This document shows positions 26,988-33,281 of a stretch of 45,347 nucleotides of DNA, one piece after another; position 1 is the stretch's first letter; each line of letters starts with the position of its first letter. The DNA is from an uncultured Blautia sp. GTDB lineage: Bacteria > Bacillota > Clostridia > Lachnospirales > Lachnospiraceae. The notes under the pieces were generated by a model. The model saw only the letters and a list, made by a program, of their open reading frames with translations. It was not told where the DNA came from and did no database searches. The stretch lies in the NCBI GenBank assembly GCA_944380235.1, contig CALWHD010000161.1, forward strand, positions 1 to 45,347, in the 5' to 3' direction. A program made the translations under genes and the position numbers.

Positions 26988-27015
26988 ATTGTATCATTAT
27001 TTTTCCATAACACAA
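26988..27015 (-). promoter_or_regulatory. Promoter of the sensor operon
   Basis: On the minus strand TTGTGT (27015-27010) and TACAAT (26993-26988) are 16 bp apart. It lies about 75 bases upstream of the kinase ATG and after the terminator of the NlpC/P60 gene. Confidence 0.55.
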
Positions 27016-27063
27016 AGACATTTTTTCTCCTTCAGGCGTTCCCGGAAACAGACTTTTCCATAT

Positions 27064-27094
27064 GAAAAAGGCGATCCGCAAAAGCGGACCGCCT
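27064..27094 (-). terminator. Rho-independent terminator after the first NlpC/P60 gene
   Basis: Arms AGGCGGTCCGC and GCGGATCGCCT (one G-U pair, four-base loop) are followed on the minus strand by TTTTC. It begins 22 bases after the stop codon. Confidence 0.88.
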
Positions 27095-27115
27095 GTGTAA
27101 ATGTCTCTTATGTAA

Positions 27116-28690
27116 TTATACAATACGTCTGATCGTGATATAGCTGGTGTACAGCGCATTGGAAGTATATTTGATACCACCCTGAGGATACGGTGCACTG
27201 TTGGAAGCATGTACAATTCCGCCGTCTCCTGTCAGAATTGCGACATGACCCGGATATACGATGATATCTCCCGCCTGGCTGTCTTCCCATGAAACTGCAG
27301 TTCCCACAGTTCCCTGAGCATCACTGGTACGAGGCAGGCTGTATCCGAAGTGTGCATAAATCTGCTGAACAAATCCGGAACAGTCGATTCCATTTGTCAG
27401 ACTGTTTCCTCCGTATACATACGGATTACCGATAAACTGCTCTGCATAAGCTACAACTTCTGCACCAAGGGCACTGTTTCCTGAGGAGGATGCAGTCTCT
27501 TCCTCAACTGCTTCTTCTGCTTCAGGTGTCTCTTCCACAACCGTTTCTTCCGGCTCTTCTGTTACTGTTTCTTCCGGCTCTGTAACCTCCTCAGCTACAG
27601 GTGTCTCCTCTGCCGCAGGAGCTTCCTCTTCCGGAGTCTCTTCTACAGCTGTTTCTGTTTCTTCTGCCGCAGGTGTCTCTGTTTCTGTTGTTTCATCAGC
27701 TGCAGAGGTTTCTGTCTCTGTTGTTTCATCAGCTGCAGAGGTTTCTGTCTCTTCTGTTACCGTTTCCTGCTGCTCTGCACCTGTGTTTGTTTCATCTGCT
27801 TCAGTCTGTACACTGTTATCGTCAGATGCTGTAGTTTCTGCTGTCTGTGTACCGTTGTCTGTATCTTCAGCTGTTTCTGTTTTTTCTGTTTCAGCCGTTT
27901 CTGTTTTCTGAGTTGTCTGGCTTGCTGTCTGCTTCTTCTCAGCAGCGGCTTTCTTTGCTGCTTCTTCTGCCTGCTGAATTTGCTGCAGCTGTGCATTCTG
28001 CTGCTGGATCAGGCTTTTATACTGCTGTGCCTGCTGCTGTGCAGAAGCAATCTGCGCTTCGTAATTGTCCGCGGTAGCTTCCAGAGTACTTACCTGGTTC
28101 TCCAGAGACTGCTGCATCCCCTGCTGCTCCTGTTTTGTGCTTTCCAGATCTGCTTTTTCACCTTCCAGCTGTGTTTCCAGGTCTGCCACCTGCTGTACAG
28201 TCTGTTTTAATTTATTTAATTCTTCTCTGTCATATGAATACATCTTTTCTGTATTCTCTGCGGCAGTAAGCATAGAAGCAATACTGTCAGATTCCAAAAG
28301 CTGCTGTGCCCATGAACCTGTGGTACTGTTTTCATACATATACTGAATTCTTTTCTTCATTGCTTCGTACTGTTCGTCACGGTCAGCCTCTGCCTGTTTT
28401 AACTCTTCCTGTGTCTGTGCGATATCAGCTTCCTTTTCCTGAATCTGATCATTCAACATGTCAATCTGTGTCATGACGCTGACTAACTGCTGCTGCGCAG
28501 AGCTGATTTGTCCCATCAGAGCATTCTTCTGAGTTTCCAGGGATGCGACCGTTGCCTGTGCCTGTGACAGTTTATTTTCAGTTGCTGATTTTTCTGCTAT
28601 AATTTCATCTTTTCTTGCCGCTGACACCGGCATTGCCTGCATGGCAGCCATAGCAAAAACTAATGAAAGACATAAAAATCTTTTCTTCAT
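27116..28690 (-). CDS. Secreted NlpC/P60 peptidoglycan endopeptidase with acidic linker
   Basis: A 524-residue exported cell-wall hydrolase of CwlO/PcsB architecture. A signal peptide (MKKRFLCLSLVFAMAAMQAMPVSA) is followed by a long coiled coil (about 30-235, Gln/Glu-rich). A linker of about 170 residues is rich in Thr, Glu and Ala. The C-terminal NlpC/P60 domain has catalytic Cys437 (GIDCSGF), His482 (PGHVAIL) and His494 (GIVHASN). NlpC/P60 enzymes commonly cut D-gamma-glutamyl-diaminopimelate links in peptidoglycan. The catalytic domain is nearly identical to that of the next gene, but the linker differs completely, indicating a tandem duplication. It has its own promoter and terminator. 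Confidence 0.94.
   Translation of the reverse strand: MKKRFLCLSLVFAMAAMQAMPVSAARKDEIIAEKSATENKLSQAQATVASLETQKNALMGQISSAQQQLVSVMTQIDMLNDQIQEKEADIAQTQEELKQAEADRDEQYEAMKKRIQYMYENSTTGSWAQQLLESDSIASMLTAAENTEKMYSYDREELNKLKQTVQQVADLETQLEGEKADLESTKQEQQGMQQSLENQVSTLEATADNYEAQIASAQQQAQQYKSLIQQQNAQLQQIQQAEEAAKKAAAEKKQTASQTTQKTETAETEKTETAEDTDNGTQTAETTASDDNSVQTEADETNTGAEQQETVTEETETSAADETTETETSAADETTETETPAAEETETAVEETPEEEAPAAEETPVAEEVTEPEETVTEEPEETVVEETPEAEEAVEEETASSSGNSALGAEVVAYAEQFIGNPYVYGGNSLTNGIDCSGFVQQIYAHFGYSLPRTSDAQGTVGTAVSWEDSQAGDIIVYPGHVAILTGDGGIVHASNSAPYPQGGIKYTSNALYTSYITIRRIV
27687..27752. repeat. Two tandem copies of a 33-bp repeat in the linker coding region
   Basis: Two identical 33-bp units (27687-27719 and 27720-27752) encode an 11-residue acidic unit of the form ETSAADETTET. 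Degenerate copies continue on both sides. This is a likely site of length variation between strains. Confidence 0.9.
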
Positions 28691-28733
28691 TCTGCATATT
28701 CCTCTCTTAATCGTCTCTCTGCATGCTTCTTGG

Positions 28734-28760
28734 TTTTGTAATATTTTCGAAATATTTTTC
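28734..28760 (-). promoter_or_regulatory. Leader element shared by both NlpC/P60 genes (copy 1)
   Basis: This AT-rich palindromic stretch in the 5' leader, with core AATATTTCGAAAATATT on the minus strand, matches the leader of the neighbouring paralogue at about 23 of 26 positions. It may be a protein-binding site or an mRNA element. The surrounding leader is not conserved. Confidence 0.5.
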
Positions 28761-28774
28761 TACATTTCTTGTTC

Positions 28775-28838
28775 ATACTAACACATATTTGGTAGAATTG
28801 CAAGGTTATTCCAGAAAATTCTTTAAGATTTCATTACG
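28775..28838 (-). promoter_or_regulatory. Promoter of the first NlpC/P60 gene with a degenerate WalR-like box
   Basis: On the minus strand TTGCAA (28803-28798) and TAGTAT (28780-28775) are 17 bp apart, and the -10 is extended by TGT. At 28822-28838, 18 bases upstream of the -35, lies CGTAAT-N5-CTTAAA, a poor match to the WalR box TGTWAH-N5-TGTWAH, placed almost as in the paralogue's promoter. Confidence 0.5.
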
Positions 28839-28899
28839 TCTTACGGCTCCGATGCAGAAAATCCACCTGCTTTGTACGGTTCAGTGAAAATTTTGTTAC

Positions 28900-28940
28900 A
28901 AAAGAATTGAGAGCCGGCTGTACCGGCTCTCAATTCTTTT
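28900..28940 (-). terminator. Rho-independent terminator after the second NlpC/P60 gene
   Basis: Perfect 18-bp arms ending in AGAGCCGG and CCGGCTCT, with a five-base loop, carry a TTCTTTT tail on the minus strand. It starts 18 bases after the stop codon. Confidence 0.92.
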
Positions 28941-28958
28941 ACTATGTATAAACTTTCT

Positions 28959-30263
28959 TTATATAATACGTCTGATTGCAATGTAACTTCTGTACAGCGC
29001 ATTTGAAGTATACTTAATGCCTCCCTGAGGATAAGGAGCACTGTTGGAAGCATGTACAATCCCGCCGTCTCCTGTCAGGATCGCTACGTGTCCCGGATAT
29101 ACAATGATATCCCCTGCCTGATGTTCAGACCAGGATACTTCCACACCGCAGCTTGCCTGTGCATCGCTCACACGCGGAAGACTGTACCCAAAATGTGCGA
29201 AAACCTGCTGGGTAAATCCGGAACAGTCAATCCCGTTTGTCAGGCTGTTTCCTCCGTATACATATGGATTCCCGATAAACTGCTCCGCATAAGCTACAAT
29301 CTGCGCGCCAGTGGCACTGGATGAAGAAGAGGAGGAGTAGGACTCGGAAGAACCTGAGGATACTGCCTCTGTGTAAGTGCTTTCGGAGGAAGAACTCTGT
29401 GTGCTTCCTGATGAGGAAGATTCAGAAGAGGAGGACTGGCTGCTTGCCGCCTGTTCCTGTGCAGCCTGAGCTGCTGCTCTTGCTGCCGCTTCTTCCTGTG
29501 CTTTTCTTGCAGCTTCTGCTGCCCTTGCCGCAGCTTCCTCTTCCTGCTGAATTCTCTGCAGTTCTGCATTCTGCTGTTCGATCAGCTGTCTGTATTCTGC
29601 CGCCTGTGCTTCTGCGTTGGCAATCTGTGTCTCATAATCAGAAGCTGTGGCTTTCAGATTTTCCATTTTGCTTTCCAGGGATTTCTGCATGCCTTCCTGC
29701 TCGTCTTTTGCACTTTCCAGCTCGCCCTTTTCACCTTCCAGTTTCGTTTCCAGATCGGTAACTTTCTGTACGGTCTCTTTCATTTTCTTCAGTTCTTCTC
29801 TGTCGTAATCATATACCTTCTGTGTATTCTCTGCCTTTGTCAGCATAGAAGCAATACTGTCAGACTCCAGAAGAATCTGTGCCCATGTATCACCGCTGCC
29901 ATTTTCATACATGTACTGAATTCTCTTACACATGGCAGCATACTGTTCGTCACGCTCCGCTTCTGCTTTCGCCAGGTCCTCTTTTGTCTTCTCGATATCC
30001 TTTTCTTTCTCGGTAATCTCATCATTCAGCATATCAATCTGAGCAATAACGCTTACCAGCTCCTGCTGAGTGGTATCGATTTCTCCCATCAGGGCATTTT
30101 TCTTTTCTTCCAGTGCAGCCGCATTTGCTTCTGCCTGGGAAAGTTTGCTCTCTGTTGCTGATTTTTCTGCCTGAACTTCATCTTTTCTTGCTGCTGATAC
30201 AGGCATCGCCTGTGCTGCTGCCATGGCAAGAACTAATGAAAGACATATGAAACGCTTTTTCAT
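28959..30263 (-). CDS. Secreted NlpC/P60 peptidoglycan endopeptidase with serine-rich linker
   Basis: A 434-residue paralogue of the preceding hydrolase with the same layout. Signal peptide MKKRFICLSLVLAMAAAQAMPVSA; long coiled coil to about residue 265, ending in an Ala/Glu/Gln stretch; a flexible linker of about 50 residues dominated by Ser; then the NlpC/P60 domain with Cys347, His392 and His404. Compared with its neighbour the acidic Thr/Glu linker is replaced by Ser, which may alter wall binding, glycosylation or protease sensitivity. CwlO-type enzymes usually need a regulator such as FtsEX for activity; none is in view. Its promoter has a full WalR-box match. Confidence 0.94.
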   Translation of the reverse strand: MKKRFICLSLVLAMAAAQAMPVSAARKDEVQAEKSATESKLSQAEANAAALEEKKNALMGEIDTTQQELVSVIAQIDMLNDEITEKEKDIEKTKEDLAKAEAERDEQYAAMCKRIQYMYENGSGDTWAQILLESDSIASMLTKAENTQKVYDYDREELKKMKETVQKVTDLETKLEGEKGELESAKDEQEGMQKSLESKMENLKATASDYETQIANAEAQAAEYRQLIEQQNAELQRIQQEEEAAARAAEAARKAQEEAAARAAAQAAQEQAASSQSSSSESSSSGSTQSSSSESTYTEAVSSGSSESYSSSSSSSATGAQIVAYAEQFIGNPYVYGGNSLTNGIDCSGFTQQVFAHFGYSLPRVSDAQASCGVEVSWSEHQAGDIIVYPGHVAILTGDGGIVHASNSAPYPQGGIKYTSNALYRSYIAIRRII

Positions 30264-30315
30264 GACTGTTTATGTACCTTTCTATCAGTAATTTTATGTT
30301 TTAAGAATTTATATC

Positions 30316-30340
30316 TTTTGTAATATTTCTGAAATATTTC
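30316..30340 (-). promoter_or_regulatory. Leader element shared by both NlpC/P60 genes (copy 2)
   Basis: Palindromic AAATATTTCAGAAATATT followed by ACAAAA on the minus strand, starting at the likely first base of the transcript. It matches copy 1 at 28734-28760. The plus-strand reading TGTAAT-N5-TGAAAT also resembles a WalR box with one mismatch. Confidence 0.5.
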
Positions 30341-30346
30341 TTGTAT

Positions 30347-30408
30347 ATCTTATCATACTCTTCCTTCTATTTCAAGTGCTAATAATTGGTTTTTACATTT
30401 TTGTTACA
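30347..30408 (-). promoter_or_regulatory. WalR box and promoter of the second NlpC/P60 gene
   Basis: On the minus strand TTGAAA (30375-30370) and TAAGAT (30352-30347) are 17 bp apart. Sixteen bases upstream of the -35 is TGTAAC-AAAAA-TGTAAA (30408-30392), a full match to the WalR consensus TGTWAH-N5-TGTWAH known from Bacillus. Its position near -60 suits activation, and WalRK controls CwlO/LytE-type hydrolases in Firmicutes. Confidence 0.75.
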
Positions 30409-30416
30409 TTTTTCAG

Positions 30417-30466
30417 AAACAAAAAAACTGCTCCCGCCAGCTGGATTTCCAGCCGGCGAGGCAGTT
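30417..30466 (-). terminator. Rho-independent terminator after the M18 aminopeptidase gene
   Basis: A GC-rich stem of about 18 bp (AACTGCCTCGCCGGCTGG with CCAGCTGGCGGGAGCAGTT, a few mismatches) and a four-base loop are followed on the minus strand by TTTTTGTTTC. It separates the aminopeptidase gene from the NlpC/P60 promoter. Confidence 0.9.
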
Positions 30467-30485
30467 TTCAACAGTTTTCTTTTCT

Positions 30486-31763
30486 TTATTCAAACAGCAT
30501 CTCCGCTGCTTTTACCAGATACGCTGTGTCCTTCACGCCTGCAGTCTCATAAGGAGAATGCATGGCGAGCTGGGCAAGTCCGATATCCACCGCGCTCAGC
30601 GCTACCTGCGTGGTAGATATATTTCCAAGTGTGGAACCTCCCAGTATATCTGAACGGTTCGTAAATATCTGGAACGGTACTTCTGCTTTCCTGCACAGAT
30701 CTTTGAATACAGCCGCGGACACCCCGTCTGTACAGTATTTTTGATTCGCACTGTACTTGATCACGATTCCTTCATTCATACAGGGTCTGTTTACCGGATC
30801 TGCTTTTTCTGCATAGTTTGGATGTACTGCGTGAGCATTGTCTGCAGATACCATAAAACTTCCTGCCAGTTTACGCAGATAATCTTCATAATCGTGTCCC
30901 AGACCACTGTTGATCCTTACCAGCACATCGTGGAGGAAAGTGGACGCAGCTCCCTGTTTTGTCCCGCTTCCTACTTCCTCATTGTCCAGCACACAGTGTA
31001 CTGCAATGTATTTTTCCTTCTTTCCTGCCAGAAATCCTTTCAGGGATGAGAAAGCACACTGCAGGTCGTCCAGTCTCGCAGAAGATACAAACTCATTTTC
31101 TGCACCCCAGATAGCTCCTTCCTGTCTGTTGTATAAAAACAGGTCATGTCCCAGGATATCCTCTTCCTTTATACCTGCCGCTTCTGCTACAGTTTTCATA
31201 AAGGTTCCTTTCGCAGAACCCATGCCATAGAGAGGAAGCATGTCTTTTTGTGCATTGAACTTATACCCATCATTGACTGTCCGGTTCATATGAATGGCGA
31301 GATTCGGAATCATGAGAAGATCACGATCCACATTCACCAGTTTTGAGACAATCTCTCCGTTTTCTTTCACTACCACTCTTCCTGCCACAGACAGAGGACG
31401 GTCAAACCAGGGAGCGCAGATCATACCGCCGTAACACTCCACATTCAGTTTCACATATTTTCCTTCTGCTTCCATCTCAGGATTTTCTTTTATCTTAAAA
31501 GTAGGGGAATCGCTGTGGCTCGCCATGATCCGGTATCCTTTTGCTTCCTCCTTGGGAACAGCAAAGGCAATCAAAGCAGAATCATTTCTGGTCACATAAT
31601 ATTTCCCGCCTTTTTCAAGGCTCCACCGATCCTCTTCCCGAAGCTCTGTACAGCCTTCCGCCTTCAGTATTTCTTTCATAGCAGCCACTGCATGAAAGCA
31701 AGTCGGGCTTTTTGCAATAAATCCTAATAACTCTTCTGCTGTTTCTCTGTACATTTCTGTCAC
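30486..31763 (-). CDS. M18-family aminopeptidase
   Basis: A 425-residue cytoplasmic di-zinc aminopeptidase of the aspartyl aminopeptidase (DNPEP/ApeB) family, which removes N-terminal, often acidic, residues from peptides. Metal and catalytic residues are visible in ASHSDSPTFK (His83, Asp85), SARLDDLQ, VLDNEEVGSGT (catalytic Glu pair), SADNAHAVHPN and the late MHSPYETAG. The length is normal. It starts 10 bases after the permease stop with GAGGTGACAG, so the permease and aminopeptidase are one operon: an amino-acid exchanger paired with cytoplasmic peptide breakdown. Confidence 0.94.
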   Translation of the reverse strand: MTEMYRETAEELLGFIAKSPTCFHAVAAMKEILKAEGCTELREEDRWSLEKGGKYYVTRNDSALIAFAVPKEEAKGYRIMASHSDSPTFKIKENPEMEAEGKYVKLNVECYGGMICAPWFDRPLSVAGRVVVKENGEIVSKLVNVDRDLLMIPNLAIHMNRTVNDGYKFNAQKDMLPLYGMGSAKGTFMKTVAEAAGIKEEDILGHDLFLYNRQEGAIWGAENEFVSSARLDDLQCAFSSLKGFLAGKKEKYIAVHCVLDNEEVGSGTKQGAASTFLHDVLVRINSGLGHDYEDYLRKLAGSFMVSADNAHAVHPNYAEKADPVNRPCMNEGIVIKYSANQKYCTDGVSAAVFKDLCRKAEVPFQIFTNRSDILGGSTLGNISTTQVALSAVDIGLAQLAMHSPYETAGVKDTAYLVKAAEMLFE

Positions 31764-31773
31764 CTCATATTCC

Positions 31774-33180
31774 TTATACTTTTGAACGTTTTGCGATCAC
31801 CGGCATGATAAATCCAAGTCCGATCAATACGAAAGGCGTCACGATATTCAGCACCAGCTGGAAAGTATCTTCAGAATAGATACCCATGATGCAGGCAGCG
31901 GCTGTTACCAGGAAACACCAGCCTCCAAATACAATACCCAAGGTTTTGTTCTTTACAAACCGATACTCTGCATGGAAACGCTCTCCTGCCTTCTTCAGGG
32001 CAATGTATGCTGCAAATACCCAGAGATAACGCAGAGGCATGCACACAGAGTTCACTTTTACCAGCCATTTTACCAGAACATCCACACTCTCGATGCCGAT
32101 AGCCGGAACAACGATCAGGATAGAAACGATCACCATGACCAGCTTATGTCCGTTGGTATAAGTACCATATTTGTTCTGTTTGAACAGTGCCTTTGGAATA
32201 TAAGTCTCATCGGCGCTGTCCAGGAGCATACGAAGAGGCGCGTCAATCGACAGGATCATGACCGCAAACTGTCCGATCAGGTTTGTAATAGCGTATATTA
32301 CTACAAAGAAGTCACCTACATGGTAATATTCACCCAGTGTCTGGAATGCATAATAAGCGCCATTGGTCATCAGGTCTTCCGGAATATTATTGGAGTCAAA
32401 CATCATTCCCAGGGCGATGGTTCCCAGCACTGCACAGATAGTTACCATTACAGCAAGGGAAATCATACCCTTTGAAAAATCTCTGGAAGGATCTTTCATC
32501 TTATTTACATAGGGTGATATCTTCTCACATCCGCCTACTGCAAAGATCAGAATAGACAGATTCAAAAAGAACTTGCTGTCAAAAGTAGGCATAAAAGTAT
32601 CTACAGACCACTCAATATCCAGAACATTTGCCCCGGTAATGGAAGGAGCGGCGATCATCATCACAATAAACAGCAGTGACATGATAAACATGGTAGAACC
32701 TGCCAGTGATGTAAGCTTTTTCAGCACTCCAATTCCTCTGGATGCCACCCATACGGCAAACAGGAACAGTACCAGGCAGATCAAGGTCAGAACTCTGATG
32801 TTCATCTGGCTGATCCTGGCATCACGGAAAATAACCCAGCTCGTAGCAATAACAGAAGCATTAGGCTTCTGGGAAATATACGGCATATGAACGATCCAGT
32901 AGGTCCATCCTGCAAGATATGCCATTCTCGGGCTGATCGTCTTGAGAATCCAGGAGCTGACACCGCCGCCGGCATCTTTAAATGCACTGCCCAATTCACC
33001 TACCATCAGCGCATAGGGTACAAAGTAAAGGGCAAATACAAGTGCCCACGCCACAATGGCTTTTAACCCGCCGTACTCGGAAAATCCGTTGATCACATTT
33101 CCGAATCCCCATACTGTTGAAAAAGCCATAAAAGCAAGACTGTACCACAAAATTTTCTTTTCACTCTGTTGGTTGCTCAT
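31774..33180 (-). CDS. APC-superfamily amino acid permease/antiporter
   Basis: A 468-residue inner-membrane transporter with about 12 helices. The first unwound helix motif reads STVWGFGNVINGFSEYGG, and GELGSAFKDAGGGVSSWI follows, as in the YjeM/GadC-like branch of the amino acid-polyamine-organocation superfamily. It probably exchanges an amino acid such as glutamate or another substrate; specificity is not readable. It shares an operon with the M18 aminopeptidase and has AAAAGGAGAGAAAAG before its ATG. It lies downstream of the hydroxylase genes without a visible terminator between them. Confidence 0.88.
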   Translation of the reverse strand: MSNQQSEKKILWYSLAFMAFSTVWGFGNVINGFSEYGGLKAIVAWALVFALYFVPYALMVGELGSAFKDAGGGVSSWILKTISPRMAYLAGWTYWIVHMPYISQKPNASVIATSWVIFRDARISQMNIRVLTLICLVLFLFAVWVASRGIGVLKKLTSLAGSTMFIMSLLFIVMMIAAPSITGANVLDIEWSVDTFMPTFDSKFFLNLSILIFAVGGCEKISPYVNKMKDPSRDFSKGMISLAVMVTICAVLGTIALGMMFDSNNIPEDLMTNGAYYAFQTLGEYYHVGDFFVVIYAITNLIGQFAVMILSIDAPLRMLLDSADETYIPKALFKQNKYGTYTNGHKLVMVIVSILIVVPAIGIESVDVLVKWLVKVNSVCMPLRYLWVFAAYIALKKAGERFHAEYRFVKNKTLGIVFGGWCFLVTAAACIMGIYSEDTFQLVLNIVTPFVLIGLGFIMPVIAKRSKV

Positions 33181-33204
33181 CTTTTCTCTCCTTTTTGTTT
33201 TTCA

Positions 33205-33232
33205 GCAAAATACAGACAGATCCGTATTTTGC
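33205..33232 (-). other. Hairpin at the 5' end of the permease leader
   Basis: Perfect 9-bp arms GCAAAATAC and GTATTTTGC with a ten-base loop lie within about 10 bases of the predicted start of transcription. No U-run follows. It may stabilise the mRNA or serve as an operator. Confidence 0.55.
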
Positions 33233-33246
33233 AGCTATAGACTGAC

Positions 33247-33278
33247 ATTATATCCTATATTCGTCAATGAATAGTCAA
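33247..33278 (-). promoter_or_regulatory. Promoter of the permease-aminopeptidase operon
   Basis: A perfect TATAAT (33252-33247) lies just past the stop codon of the molybdenum-subunit gene. The best upstream hexamer is TTGACT (33278-33273), but the 20-bp spacer is too long for a strong promoter, so an activator may be needed. The spacer holds TATTC-N6-GAATA. Confidence 0.45.
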
Positions 33279-33281
33279 AAA

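Noticed and set aside
27687-27752. CRISPR-like repeat array
   Set aside because: The two 33-bp copies are directly adjacent without spacers and lie inside an open reading frame, encoding protein repeats.
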